From assembly GCF_003201935.1 (NCBI RefSeq), contig NZ_QJJL01000003.1:310001-374000 (forward strand): a stretch of DNA of 64,000 nucleotides, in the 5' to 3' direction. Source of the DNA: Loktanella sp. PT4BL (GTDB lineage Bacteria; Pseudomonadota; Alphaproteobacteria; Rhodobacterales; Rhodobacteraceae). Position numbers and translations under genes: made by a program. Below, piece by piece: positions 1 through 8,183 of the stretch. Under the pieces are notes generated by a model, which saw nothing but the letters and a program-made list of their open reading frames with translations, was not told the origin of the DNA and made no database searches. Numbering within the stretch: the stretch's first letter is position 1; every line of letters begins with the position of its first letter.

Positions 1-309
1 GCGCGCCTGAGCGGCTTTGCCCGGTGTGCCCTTCTTGGGGTTATTGCGGTCTTTCTTGGGCAACTCGCCTGCGGCTTCCAGCATGCGCGATACACGGTCA
101 GTCGGCTGTGCGCCTTCGCCCAACCAGTACTTGATGCGCTCGACGTTCATTTTCACGCGGTCTTCGCTGTCTTTGGGCAGCATCGGGTTATATGTGCCAA
201 GCTTTTCGATGAAACGGCCATCGCGCGGCATGCGGCTGTCAGCAGCCACAATTGCGTAGAATGGACGTTTCTTTGAGCCGCCACGGGCCAAACGGATTTT
301 CATAGCCAT
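1..309 (-). CDS. rpsP: 30S ribosomal protein S16 (partial, 3' end outside window)
   Basis: Small-subunit ribosomal protein S16, needed for 30S assembly. The protein begins [18 protein letters not shown], the standard S16 N-terminus, followed by the conserved [19 protein letters not shown] block and a YNPM segment. 103 residues are inside the window with no stop, so the basic, Lys/Ala/Pro-rich C-terminal extension seen in alphaproteobacterial S16 proteins runs off the left edge. The start is ATG at 309, preceded by a purine-rich AAGGAGAC-type ribosome binding site. It follows the chorismate mutase gene on the same strand, with a palindromic repeat between them. In this family rimM and trmD normally lie downstream, which would be outside the window. 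Confidence 0.97.
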   Translation of the reverse strand, partial: MAMKIRLARGGSKKRPFYAIVAADSRMPRDGRFIEKLGTYNPMLPKDSEDRVKMNVERIKYWLGEGAQPTDRVSRMLEAAGELPKKDRNNPKKGTPGKAAQAR

Positions 310-336
310 CAGATAGTCTCCTTAAAGATGATGCTT

Positions 337-362
337 GTAAGGTGGATCAGGATCCACCTTAC
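337..362. repeat. Gene-terminal palindrome, copy A
   Basis: Perfect 26-base palindromic hairpin: arm GTAAGGTGGATC, spacer AG, arm GATCCACCTTAC. It lies between the chorismate mutase and rpsP genes (both minus strand), and its right arm supplies the TAA stop codon of the chorismate mutase gene (361-359). The same element recurs at 42007, 44755 and 54901. No clear T-tract follows on the minus strand. Confidence 0.9.
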
Positions 363-655
363 GATTGGTGTTGTTTGTGGTGTTGGATGACTTCCTGAAT
401 AATGAAATTCAGGAATTTCTTGGCAAACTCAGGATCAAGATCAGCCTGGTTTGCAAGCTCGGTGAGCCGCGCGATCTGTTGTTCTTCACGCGCGGGGTCG
501 GATGGGGGCAGGTCGTGTTCGGCTTTGAGCCGCCCGACAGCCTGCGTATGCTTGAACCGCTCGCCCAAAGTATAGACGAGAATGGCATCAAGCCGGTCGA
601 TGCTTTCGCGATGCCCCTTGAGGATCTCGGCAGCACGGGTTGCGGTGTCAGTCAT
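359..655 (-). CDS. Chorismate mutase (AroQ class, monofunctional)
   Basis: Converts chorismate to prephenate, the first committed step toward phenylalanine and tyrosine, in the cytoplasm. The 98-residue product is a single all-helical AroQ-type domain with the expected helix-1 RESIDRLDAILV segment, the RLKAEHDLPPSDPAREEQQI region carrying the conserved Lys, Asp and Glu, and a C-terminal helix. The start is ATG at 655; an upstream in-frame extension overlaps the acetyltransferase gene and is not homologous in character. The start overlaps the end of the upstream GNAT gene by 8 bases, suggesting translational coupling. The prephenate dehydratase gene pheA is separate, near 60 kb, so the E. coli-type fusion is absent. 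Confidence 0.9.
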   Translation of the reverse strand: MTDTATRAAEILKGHRESIDRLDAILVYTLGERFKHTQAVGRLKAEHDLPPSDPAREEQQIARLTELANQADLDPEFAKKFLNFIIQEVIQHHKQHQS

Positions 656-1166
656 TGGAGCCTCCTTGGGGGGACTGCGGAAAGTGGCGGTAGACGAGGG
701 TGCCTTCGTCCTCGGGTGCCGCAGCCTCTGGGTCCAGCTTGGCGCCCAGTTTCTCTGCCACGCGGATCGAGGCTGCATTGTGTTCGCCGATATAGCTGAC
801 GATCGTTTCCAGATCGGTAGTGGCAAAGGTATAGTTGAGCATGGCACGGCCTGCTTCTTCGGCTAACCCTTGTCCTGTAAATCCGTCAAACACGAACCAG
901 CCACATTCCGGCTCGGGAAAGTGCGGCGGATGCACAAGGCCCACGCCACCGGCGAGCGTGCCATCCTTCTCGATTGCCAGCGTTCCGAAGCCGTACAGTG
1001 CCCACGTGGCGACATCATTTGTAAACCATGCCCATGCAGTTGTCCGGTCAAGCGGGCCGTCCATATGAACCGCCTGCTCGCTGCCCATGAAGGCGGCGTA
1101 GGTCTCAAAGTCGGCGCGCTGATAAGGGCGCAATGTGAGCCGTTCTGTTTGTAATGTCGGGATCAT
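648..1166 (-). CDS. GNAT family N-acetyltransferase (RimJ/RimL-like)
   Basis: 172-residue acetyl-CoA-dependent acetyltransferase. It begins with the TERLTLRPYQRADFE segment typical of RimJ/RimL-like GNATs and has an acetyl-CoA pyrophosphate-loop region at FTGQGLAEEAGRAML (about residues 95-110). The substrate cannot be read from sequence; a protein N-terminus or a small molecule is possible. Its start overlaps the stop of the next upstream GNAT gene by four bases (ATGA), and its end overlaps the chorismate mutase start. It is therefore part of a ffh-GNAT-GNAT-chorismate mutase(-rpsP) run that seems to be co-transcribed. Confidence 0.85.
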   Translation of the reverse strand: MIPTLQTERLTLRPYQRADFETYAAFMGSEQAVHMDGPLDRTTAWAWFTNDVATWALYGFGTLAIEKDGTLAGGVGLVHPPHFPEPECGWFVFDGFTGQGLAEEAGRAMLNYTFATTDLETIVSYIGEHNAASIRVAEKLGAKLDPEAAAPEDEGTLVYRHFPQSPQGGSND

Positions 1167-1711
1167 GCGATAGCCCCTGCTGCCTGAGCAATCACGCGTC
1201 GGTCGTTATGGTGCAGATGGCGGAAAACAATCACGTTTTCGCCGTCTATAGTGTCGCGGCGTTCCTCGACCGCGCCAAGCCGTGTTGCCAGCGCGATGGA
1301 ACGTGTGTTCGCCGGAGCGATCATCGAAATCAGCGGTTCGAGCCCCAAAGTGCTGCCCGCCCATTCGCGTACTGCACATGCCGCCTCGAATGCGTATGAG
1401 CGCCCTTCGAACCCGTCGAACATATGCCAGGCCAGTTCGGGTTGTGGCCAATCAATGTGGTTGATGACGCCCACTCGCCCTGCGGCAATGCCAGTTGCGC
1501 GTTCGATGACCATGAAGAAGCCGTAGCCGTGCCAGTGCCAGTGGCCGATCCCCGAGATAAATGCCCGCCACGCGTCATCCGCTGTCCCGCGACCGCCCAC
1601 AGCATCCATACGCACAGAATTCGTGACCATTGCGGAAAAGGCCGCAAGGTCCCGTTTCTGGGGGCCGCGCAGCGTTAGCCGCGCTGTGGTGAGTGTGGGG
1701 GCGGGGGTCAT
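1163..1711 (-). CDS. GNAT family N-acetyltransferase
   Basis: 182-residue second GNAT, paralogous in layout to its downstream neighbour: TARLTLRGPQKRDLAAF at the N-terminus, a central HWHWHGYGFFMVIE strand, and a degenerate acetyl-CoA loop around FEGRSYAFEAACAVREWA. Tandem GNATs downstream of ffh suggest an old local duplication. It starts three bases after the ffh stop codon and overlaps the next GNAT by four bases, so it should be translated from the ffh transcript. The substrate is unknown. Confidence 0.85.
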   Translation of the reverse strand: MTPAPTLTTARLTLRGPQKRDLAAFSAMVTNSVRMDAVGGRGTADDAWRAFISGIGHWHWHGYGFFMVIERATGIAAGRVGVINHIDWPQPELAWHMFDGFEGRSYAFEAACAVREWAGSTLGLEPLISMIAPANTRSIALATRLGAVEERRDTIDGENVIVFRHLHHNDRRVIAQAAGAIA

Positions 1712-1714
1712 GGG

Positions 1715-3220
1715 TTATTTCTTTTTCCCGAAACCAGAAAGGCCGGGGGGCAGTTGCATGCCGCCGCCACCCAGACCTGGCAGACCACCGGGCGGCATTT
1801 TGCCTTGCAGCGCTTTGGCGGCTTCCGCCATGGCTTTGGGGTCGTTCATGTCGGGCATACCTTCGGGCATGCCGCCGCCTTTGCCGAACATGCCTTTCAT
1901 GGCCTGTTTCAGCATCCCGCCCTTGCCCATCTTCTTCATCATATCGGCCATCTGGCGGTGTTGTTTAAGCAGTTTGTTCAACTCGGACACTTCAAGTCCG
2001 GCACCTTTTGCAATCCGCTTTTTGCGTGATGCAGCCAGCAGATCAGGGTTGGCGCGCTCTTTCTTGGTCATCGAATTGATCAGCGCGATCTGGCGTTTCA
2101 GGATTCCGTCATCCATGCCCGCGGCCGCCATCTGTTTCGACATCTTCTGCGCACCGGGCATCATGCCCATCATGCCTTCCATGCCGCCCATCTTCATCAT
2201 CTGCTCAAGCTGCATCTTGAGGTCGTTCATGTTGAAACGGCCCTTCTGGAAGCGCTTCATCATGCGTTCGGCCTGTTCGGCCTCAATCGTTTCCTGCGCC
2301 TTTTCGACCAGCGCCACGATATCGCCCATGCCAAGGATGCGGCCCGCGATCCGTTCCGGCTCGAAGGTTTCGATCGCATCCATCTTTTCGCCAAGGCCGA
2401 CAAAACGGATCGGCTTGCCGGTGATGGCGCGCATCGAGAGCGCCGCACCACCACGCCCGTCACCGTCCATACGGGTCAGGACAACACCGGTCACGCCGAT
2501 CTTGTCGTCGAATTCCTGCGCGACGTTCACGGCGTCCTGACCGGTCAGGCCGTCAACCACCAGCAGCGTTTCGCGCGGGTTGGCCACATCGCGCACAGCG
2601 GCGGCTTGTGCGATCAATTCCTGATCAATGTGCAGACGCCCCGCGGTGTCGAGCATGTAAACGTCATAACCGCCAAGGCTGGCTTGCGTCTTGGCACGCT
2701 TGGCAATCGCGACCGGGTCTTCGCCTTTGACGATCGGCAGCGTATCGACACCGATCTGCGCGCCTAGGATCGCAAGCTGTTCCATCGCTGCCGGGCGATT
2801 GGTGTCAAGCGAGGCCATCAGCACGCGCTTGCCTTCACGTTCTTTCAAACGCTTTGCCAGTTTCGCTGTTGTGGTGGTCTTACCGGACCCCTGCAAACCC
2901 ACCATCAGGATGGGCGCAGGCGGGTTGTCGATTTTCAGTGCACCGGGGTCTGCGTCGCCGGTCAGCACGTGTTTCAGCTCATCATGGACGATTTTAACAA
3001 CCTGTTGGCCCGGCGTGATGGATTTGGTCACCGCCTGGCCTGTGGCCTTGTCCTGCACCGCTTTGATAAAATCACGTGCGACGGGCAGCGATACGTCCGC
3101 CTCGAGCAGGGCCACGCGCACTTCGCGCAGCGCTGTTTTGACGTCATCATCACTCAGCGCACCCTGTTTGGTGAGCTTGTCAAAGACGCCAGAGAGGCGT
3201 TCGGATAGGTTCTCAAACAT
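1715..3220 (-). CDS. ffh: Signal recognition particle GTPase Ffh (SRP54)
   Basis: Protein part of the bacterial signal recognition particle, which binds hydrophobic signal sequences at the ribosome and, with 4.5S RNA and FtsY, delivers inner-membrane proteins to the translocon. The 501-residue product has the helical N domain, the G domain with P-loop GLQGSGKTTTTAK (about residue 107), DTAGR and TRMDGDGRGG motifs, and a methionine-rich M domain with a long GGMP/M-rich tail, as in alphaproteobacterial homologs. The start is MFENLSERLSGVF at 3220; an in-frame upstream extension does not resemble Ffh. The RNA partner ffs is also in this window, near 56.2 kb. Confidence 0.97.
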   Translation of the reverse strand: MFENLSERLSGVFDKLTKQGALSDDDVKTALREVRVALLEADVSLPVARDFIKAVQDKATGQAVTKSITPGQQVVKIVHDELKHVLTGDADPGALKIDNPPAPILMVGLQGSGKTTTTAKLAKRLKEREGKRVLMASLDTNRPAAMEQLAILGAQIGVDTLPIVKGEDPVAIAKRAKTQASLGGYDVYMLDTAGRLHIDQELIAQAAAVRDVANPRETLLVVDGLTGQDAVNVAQEFDDKIGVTGVVLTRMDGDGRGGAALSMRAITGKPIRFVGLGEKMDAIETFEPERIAGRILGMGDIVALVEKAQETIEAEQAERMMKRFQKGRFNMNDLKMQLEQMMKMGGMEGMMGMMPGAQKMSKQMAAAGMDDGILKRQIALINSMTKKERANPDLLAASRKKRIAKGAGLEVSELNKLLKQHRQMADMMKKMGKGGMLKQAMKGMFGKGGGMPEGMPDMNDPKAMAEAAKALQGKMPPGGLPGLGGGGMQLPPGLSGFGKKK

Positions 3221-3285
3221 CGGCCAAGGCCCTCGTTTCGTTGTCATTGCCCTACGTATATAAGAACGCAAAGCATAAAGCAGTA

Positions 3286-3301
3286 GCGCCCCCGTGGGCG
3301 C
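3286..3301. other. Small GC-rich hairpin in the 3221-3374 gap
   Basis: GCGCCC and GGGCGC arms with a CCGT loop lie between ffh and the upstream membrane-protein gene (both minus strand). It could be a weak terminator for the 3375-3872 gene, but only scattered T residues follow on the minus strand. Nothing else is recognisable in this gap. Confidence 0.3.
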
Positions 3302-3374
3302 GACGCGCTGACGGAGGGCGATCCCCTAATTGCGGGGACCGGAAAGCTGACGCTATCCGGAAGTTGATGGCCGT

Positions 3375-3872
3375 TTACGCCTGTGACCGATGCGAGTCAA
3401 CATCTTGGGCAAGCCATGCGTTGATTGCGGCCACACCACGTTCTGCGCCGCGCCCACTTGCGTAGATCGGGGTTACCGCATGCGTGCCTGCATCCATCCC
3501 GCCGTCGAGAACGAGCGCGATCCTGTAAGTGTTTGCATTTTCACTCCGGCTGCTCTGCAACTTGGCCTCTTGGAGATGCTCAAGCTTGTGCCGCACGCGC
3601 GTGCGGCCCAGAAAGGTCGAGTGGCGCAATTCCAGCAGGTTGCGGTCGCGGTCAAGGATCAGGTCATCGCGACGCACGAAGATGACCAAGAACAGCAACA
3701 CGAACAAAGGGATCGCGAAGAGCCCCCAGAACGCAGCACTGACATCGCCGGTAAAGAGTGCGTTCAATCCAAACCCGACCACGCCAAGCAGCAGGGCACT
3801 GAGTACCGTGGCAAAAACCCATGGCACGAAACTCAGCACCAGTTTTTCTGGCGTATCGTGAACAATCTTCAT
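3375..3872 (-). CDS. Conserved hypothetical membrane protein
   Basis: 165-residue protein with two predicted transmembrane segments (about residues 12-38 and 46-66) followed by a soluble, probably cytoplasmic, beta-rich domain that begins at the VRRDDLILDRDRNLLELR stretch. No motif I recognise. The layout (two helices, then a PH-like beta domain) resembles small membrane proteins with a bacterial PH-like fold, but this is only an inference. The start is ATG at 3872. It is followed on the same strand, after about 150 bases, by ffh. Confidence 0.65.
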   Translation of the reverse strand: MKIVHDTPEKLVLSFVPWVFATVLSALLLGVVGFGLNALFTGDVSAAFWGLFAIPLFVLLFLVIFVRRDDLILDRDRNLLELRHSTFLGRTRVRHKLEHLQEAKLQSSRSENANTYRIALVLDGGMDAGTHAVTPIYASGRGAERGVAAINAWLAQDVDSHRSQA

Positions 3873-3896
3873 GCCGCGGACGATATGTCCGCGCGG

Positions 3897-4268
3897 TTAG
3901 CGGATCAAGGCGATGAACTGATTGCGATAATGGACCGCGACCGCTCCGGTGCCGAGGATCAGCATCAGCATGTGCCAATAGGGCGGTCCAACCCAGATCA
4001 GCAGCGCGCTGAGCCCGACAATCATAGTACCCAGTAGCAATAGCCCTGCGATGCCTTCCCAGCCACGCCACCAAAGCAGCCCCGCGCCGACCACTTCGAT
4101 GGAGCCGGTGATATAGCGGGGAAACTGGCCAAAGCCGATCGCTTCGTAAATTGCAACATCGGTGCTGAAGCTGCCCAGCTTGCGCAGGCCGAAGTAGAGA
4201 AAGGCCAGCGTCAAAGCTGCGCGCAGGAACATCATGGATCGGTTTGCAGTATTCATGCGATGCAACAT
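3897..4268 (-). CDS. DoxX-like small membrane protein
   Basis: 123-residue protein with four predicted transmembrane helices. The pattern FLRAALTLAFLYFGLRKLG at the start, then a GSIEVVGAGLL helix, fits the DoxX/DoxX-like superfamily of small four-helix membrane proteins, whose molecular role is mostly unclear. The ATG at 4268 has a GGAG sequence five bases upstream; an internal ATG at 4256 lacks one. It is divergent from the LysR-type regulator gene at 4393, so it may be that regulator's target. Confidence 0.65.
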   Translation of the reverse strand: MLHRMNTANRSMMFLRAALTLAFLYFGLRKLGSFSTDVAIYEAIGFGQFPRYITGSIEVVGAGLLWWRGWEGIAGLLLLGTMIVGLSALLIWVGPPYWHMLMLILGTGAVAVHYRNQFIALIR

Positions 4269-4350
4269 AGCGCTCCGGATATGATGTCCAGCCTCGGCGG
4301 ATTTTCGTTCCTGTACCAGAGCAAGGGCTTGCGTCCGCGAACGATTTGGT

Positions 4351-4360
4351 CAAATTTGAT
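4351..4360. promoter_or_regulatory. Candidate LysR operator core in divergent promoter region
   Basis: A perfect 10-base palindrome, TCAAATTTGA, lies 33 bases before the LysR start and 83 bases before the DoxX-like gene start. LysR-type regulators commonly bind T-N11-A dyads in such divergent regions, but the call rests on position and symmetry only. Confidence 0.3.
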
Positions 4361-4392
4361 GGCTATATGTTTGTCAGCGCACAGGATGGAAA

Positions 4393-5271
4393 ATGGACAA
4401 CTGGGACGAAATCAGGACCGCTTTTCAGGTTGCGCGCCAAGGCACCGTCAGCGGCGCGGCCGAGCAGCTTGGCGTTCACCATGCGACTGTAATCCGTCAT
4501 ATTGATGCGCTGGAACAACGGCTTGGGGTCAAGCTTTTCCAGCGACATGCACGCGGTTATACCGCGACAGAAGCCGGACAAGACCTTTTACAGGTGGCAC
4601 AAGCCACAGATGACCAGTTCACGCAGCTTGCAGGGCGGATCAAAGGGCAGGGTGAAGGTGTATCGGGTGATCTGGTTGTAACGTCACTCGGGCTGGCGTC
4701 GCGTATCCTGACGCCCATTCTGGTCGGATTCCAGGCAGAGCACCCCGAAGTCCGCGTGCGCTACCGCACTGGTGAACGCGTGTTCCGGCTTGAATATGGT
4801 GAGGCGCATGTTGCCATCCGCGCCGGCAAGATGCCCGATGAGCCGGACAATGTGGTGCAGCCTTTCATGCATCAGCAAATGGCGCTGGTCGCGTCCGAGG
4901 CATACATCGCGCGGCACGGGATGCCCAAGGATGAGGCCGATCTGAAGAACCACTTTTTTGTCACTCAGGATGATGACACCAGCCGCGCGCCGTTTACCCG
5001 TTGGTTGCGCGAGGTGGTCACCGAGGACCGCTTGACGTTTCGGGCAACCGATGACCGGAATTTGCAGGATGCTGTGATTGCGGGTGGCGGCATCGGTTTT
5101 GTGATGTCGCAGGCCCTGAGCACCCACCCCGAATTGGTCGAAGTCGTCGAGCGGCGGGACATCTGGTCTGTGCCGCTATGGATTGTGACGCATGTTGATT
5201 TGCACCGGACAACCAAGGTGCAATCCTTCCTGCGCTATCTGAAAGACCGTATCAAGACGCTGGAAGCGTAA
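4393..5271 (+). CDS. LysR family transcriptional regulator
   Basis: 292-residue DNA-binding regulator. Winged helix-turn-helix in residues 1-60 (AARQGTVSGAAEQLGVHHAT has the LysR recognition-helix pattern) and a periplasmic-binding-protein-like effector domain from about residue 90. A stretch of ILTPILVGFQAEHPEVRVRYR marks the start of the effector domain. The stop codon overlaps the start of the following EamA transporter gene by one base (TAATG), so the two are translationally coupled. The effector is unknown; the exporter-like neighbour suggests a small metabolite. Confidence 0.9.
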   Translation: MDNWDEIRTAFQVARQGTVSGAAEQLGVHHATVIRHIDALEQRLGVKLFQRHARGYTATEAGQDLLQVAQATDDQFTQLAGRIKGQGEGVSGDLVVTSLGLASRILTPILVGFQAEHPEVRVRYRTGERVFRLEYGEAHVAIRAGKMPDEPDNVVQPFMHQQMALVASEAYIARHGMPKDEADLKNHFFVTQDDDTSRAPFTRWLREVVTEDRLTFRATDDRNLQDAVIAGGGIGFVMSQALSTHPELVEVVERRDIWSVPLWIVTHVDLHRTTKVQSFLRYLKDRIKTLEA

Positions 5272-6149
5272 TGTTGCCCGCCCGAGCCGGGCATCTGGCG
5301 ATGCTTGCATTCTCGATGCTGGTTGCAGGGTCATTTGCCTTGGGCGCTTTGGCAGCCAACGAAATCACGCCCACTGCGCTGAACGCGGTGCGGTTCTGGA
5401 TTGCGACTTGTGTTGTGGGCGCGGCACTGCTGCTGACGACAGGCGTGCCCCGCGCGGCTGCGCGAGCGCCTTGGCGCTATCTTCTTCTCGCCGTCTTCCT
5501 GTGCACCTATTTCGTGTTGATGTTCGAGGGGTTGAAAACTGCACCTCCCGTCAGCGCTGCGGCGGTTTTTACACTAACACCCATCATGGCGGCCGGCTTT
5601 GGCTGGTTCTTGCTGGGCCAGAAACTGACCCCACGCATTGCTTTGGCCCTATTGATCGGGGCCGTTGGGGCCGTTTGGGTGATTTTCCGCGCCGATGTCG
5701 CGGCAATCCTGCGTTTTGAGATAGGGCGGGGTGAGGCGATCTATTTTGCGGGCTGCGCGGCACATGCGATTTACACGCCACTGGTGCGCAAACTGAACCG
5801 CGGAGAAAGTGCGGCTGTGTTTTCCTTTGGTGTCATGCTGGCAGGATCAATACTGCTGATAATGTGGGGGTGGGCGGACTTGATGGCCACTGACTGGGCT
5901 GCGCTACCGGCAATTGTTTGGCTGACAATCCTCTATACGGCGGTTTTTGCCAGTGCCTCGACTTTCGTTTTGCTGCAATTCGCAGCCATGCGGCTGCCAA
6001 GCTCCAAGGTGATGGCCTATACCTATCTTGTCCCGTCATGGGTGATTGTCTGGGCGCTGGCTTTGGGGGGTGCGCCACCGCCGGTCTGGGTGCTGGCGGG
6101 CGTCGCGTTGACGGTCGCAGCTTTGGTTATGTTGCTGCGCGAAGAGTAG
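5271..6149 (+). CDS. EamA/DMT superfamily transporter
   Basis: 292-residue inner-membrane protein with about ten transmembrane helices arranged as two EamA repeats (roughly residues 8-135 and 148-288). Members export amino acids, metabolites or act as drug/metabolite antiporters. The second repeat carries the usual motif near LPSSKVMAYTYLVPSWVIVW. It is translationally coupled to the upstream LysR gene, which probably controls it. The substrate cannot be assigned from sequence. Confidence 0.88.
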   Translation: MLPARAGHLAMLAFSMLVAGSFALGALAANEITPTALNAVRFWIATCVVGAALLLTTGVPRAAARAPWRYLLLAVFLCTYFVLMFEGLKTAPPVSAAAVFTLTPIMAAGFGWFLLGQKLTPRIALALLIGAVGAVWVIFRADVAAILRFEIGRGEAIYFAGCAAHAIYTPLVRKLNRGESAAVFSFGVMLAGSILLIMWGWADLMATDWAALPAIVWLTILYTAVFASASTFVLLQFAAMRLPSSKVMAYTYLVPSWVIVWALALGGAPPPVWVLAGVALTVAALVMLLREE

Positions 6150-6238
6150 TGCCTCGTGTCAGTTAAGGGCGGGTTTCACGCGGACGGGACTGGCCCCCAG
6201 CGACATGGGGGGCCAGTATATGAATACCTAGGATTTGC

Positions 6239-7096
6239 CTACTTTTGCAAAGCTTTCCGCAGGACGTCCGCCATTGTCACGGTCGGACGGCCCAGCATCT
6301 TGGACAAGGTCTTGCTGTCGTCTTGCAGGGCGCCATGCGCAGCCTGCGCATCGGTGATCGCAAGGAAGCTTGCAAATTCTGGCGGCAACCCCGCGCTCTG
6401 CAACGCCTCTTGATAGGCTTGCGCGGGCATATCCACATAAGTGACTGTTTTGCCAGCAACTTCAGAAAGGATTGCACAGTAGTCTGCCATCGACAGCGCT
6501 TCGTCACCGCCAAGTTCAAGCGTTTCACCATCATATCCGCCCAAGAGAGCAATCGCTGCGGCCTCGGCCAGATCGCCCCGAGATGAAAAGGAAAACTTGC
6601 CGTCACCAGCTGCGCCAAAGTGCTGACCCATGTTCAGGTCCTGCTCAAGGCTCATGAGCATGTTTTCACTATACCATGCATTACGAAGGAAAGTGTATGC
6701 GATGCCGCTATCCGCGATCAGCGCCTCGGTTGCTTTGTGATCTGCTGCCAGCGCAAGCGGGCTTTCAGCTGCATCAAGCAAAGAGGTGTATGCGATGTAA
6801 CCGATGCCAGCCGCCTTGGCCGCTGCAACGATGGCTTTGTGTTGGGGCATACGGTTCGCGATGTCAGAGCCGGAAACAAAGAGCATCCGGTCAATGCCTT
6901 CAAATGCGGCTTCAAGGCCGGCTTGATCGTTGTAGTCGCCCTTGCGGGTTGCGATGCCGCGATCGGCAAAATCCGCCGCCTGCGCATCGGTGCGTACCAA
7001 TGCCACGATGTTTGCGGCGTCTGTCCTTTGCGCAAGGCGGCTGATTGTTTGTTGACCCAATTGGCCCGAAGCGCCGGTAATGAGGAATGTCGACAT
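6239..7096 (-). CDS. NmrA-like NAD(P)H:quinone oxidoreductase (QorB/QOR2 type)
   Basis: 285-residue atypical short-chain dehydrogenase. The N-terminal nucleotide-binding motif is GASGQLGQQT (GxxGxxG, residues 8-17), and the NmrA-like core contains NAWYSENML, a segment typical of the QOR2 (YtfG) quinone reductases. It probably reduces quinones or related electrophiles with NAD(P)H. The start at 7096 has an AAGGAAA ribosome binding site; a longer reading at 7135 does not. It is divergent from the HxlR-type regulator at 7204, an arrangement known for quinone-sensing QorR-type regulators and their reductases. Confidence 0.85.
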   Translation of the reverse strand: MSTFLITGASGQLGQQTISRLAQRTDAANIVALVRTDAQAADFADRGIATRKGDYNDQAGLEAAFEGIDRMLFVSGSDIANRMPQHKAIVAAAKAAGIGYIAYTSLLDAAESPLALAADHKATEALIADSGIAYTFLRNAWYSENMLMSLEQDLNMGQHFGAAGDGKFSFSSRGDLAEAAAIALLGGYDGETLELGGDEALSMADYCAILSEVAGKTVTYVDMPAQAYQEALQSAGLPPEFASFLAITDAQAAHGALQDDSKTLSKMLGRPTVTMADVLRKALQK

Positions 7097-7203
7097 TGTA
7101 TTTCCTTGTGGTTTCGTTTCGTATATAATTCTCATTTAGAGACCGCATTTCGCCTCGTAAAGGAGGCATGAATTTGTCTCCAGGTTACAAAAAGGGAACC
7201 GCC

Positions 7204-7593
7204 ATGAATCAGGTGACAGGCAACCGGCCATTACAGCTCAAAGAGGCGGGCTTCACGCTTGAGAATTGCCCTGTGCGCAGCATTCTCGATCATGTTGCGG
7301 CCAAATGGACCAGCCTGATCGTGCTTGAGCTTGCGGTTGGACCGCAACGATTTAACGCACTTGGACGCGCGCTACCTGATATTTCCAAACGGATGCTGAC
7401 GCAGTCCCTGCGCGATCTGGAAAGGGACGGTTTGGTTATTCGGCAGGTTTTCGACACCAAACCACCGAGTGTTGAATACCGCCTCTCTGATCTGGGGCGG
7501 TCCTTTCTGGTGCCACTGTCCCAGATGGTGGATTGGGCGATCTCGCAAGAAAACCAGATTGCGGCGTCGCGAGCGCGCTTCGATCAGGCATGA
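7204..7593 (+). CDS. HxlR family transcriptional regulator (possible quinone/redox sensor)
   Basis: 129-residue winged-helix regulator of the HxlR family. Cys22 sits in the ENCPVRSIL segment at the start of the family domain; the equivalent cysteine senses quinones or electrophiles in YodB/QorR-type members. The wing region LTQSLRDLERDGLVIRQVF is typical. I chose the ATG at 7204 because an AAGGGA site lies six bases upstream. An ATG at 7168 follows an AAAGGAGGC sequence by only one base, which is too close, but a 12-residue longer protein is possible. Divergent from the reductase gene, which is its likely target. Confidence 0.87.
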   Translation: MNQVTGNRPLQLKEAGFTLENCPVRSILDHVAAKWTSLIVLELAVGPQRFNALGRALPDISKRMLTQSLRDLERDGLVIRQVFDTKPPSVEYRLSDLGRSFLVPLSQMVDWAISQENQIAASRARFDQA

Positions 7594-7653
7594 CACGCCG
7601 CCAGCGCGCTTTCTGAACAACTGCATACATGGCGCGGTGGGTCTGGATTTACC

Positions 7654-7977
7654 TTAAACGCCGAGTTGTTGCGCAAGAAACGTTTCAAATGCGTCCAGAT
7701 CTATTGCGTCCATTTGCCCGAAGGCCTGCATCCAGACCGAGGCTTCGCGCAAGGCGTCCGGTTCCAGCTTGCACCATTTCACACGCCCGCGCTTTTCTTG
7801 CGAGATCAGCCCTGCTGCGGTCAAGACGCCCAGGTGCTTGGAGATCGCTGCCAATGACATCTGGAACGGTTCCGCAACGTCGGTGACGGCCATGTCATCC
7901 TCAAGCAGCATCGCGAGGATCGCACGCCGTGTCGGGTCGGCCAATGCCGCGAAGGTTTGGTCAAGTTGGGTGGTCAT
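7654..7977 (-). CDS. ArsR family transcriptional regulator
   Basis: 107-residue winged-helix repressor with the FAALADPTRRAILAML first helix and recognition region MSLAAISKHLGVLTAAGLI typical of the SdpR/PhnF-like branch of ArsR regulators, which lack metal-binding cysteines. There is no cysteine pair for metal sensing (only one Cys, in VKWCKLEP). I take the ATG at 7977; an in-frame ATG at 8016 lies inside an inverted repeat that looks like the operator. No SRPBCC gene, the usual partner of this branch, is adjacent. It converges with the HxlR gene. Confidence 0.83.
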   Translation of the reverse strand: MTTQLDQTFAALADPTRRAILAMLLEDDMAVTDVAEPFQMSLAAISKHLGVLTAAGLISQEKRGRVKWCKLEPDALREASVWMQAFGQMDAIDLDAFETFLAQQLGV

Positions 7978-8009
7978 AGCGTCGATTAAGCGGCACGCAA
8001 TCGAAACGT

Positions 8010-8023
8010 CAACCATTTGGTTG
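8010..8023. promoter_or_regulatory. Candidate ArsR autoregulatory operator
   Basis: Inverted repeat CAACCA-TT-TGGTTG, 33 bases upstream of the chosen ArsR start. SdpR-like ArsR proteins bind AACCA/TGGTT-type dyads in their own promoters, so autoregulation is likely. The dyad contains the alternative in-frame ATG at 8016, which argues against that ATG being the real start. Confidence 0.5.
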
Positions 8024-8183
8024 AATATCGGGTTTTGGTTGGGTTGTGTCGAGGGTTGGAGATTGCAGCGCCCGGAGATTCTATAACTATCTGTTTTTAA
8101 ACAATTAATACGGGAGGTGGGCTCTATTGACTCTAATTCCCCTGCGCCCTAAACCATGCCCAACCTTCCAAAGGGTTATACCA

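Noticed and set aside
1623..2540. Long plus-strand open frame (305 codons) opposite ffh
   Set aside because: It is antisense to the well-conserved Ffh M domain; the Met/Pro-rich translation mirrors the ffh codons and resembles no protein.
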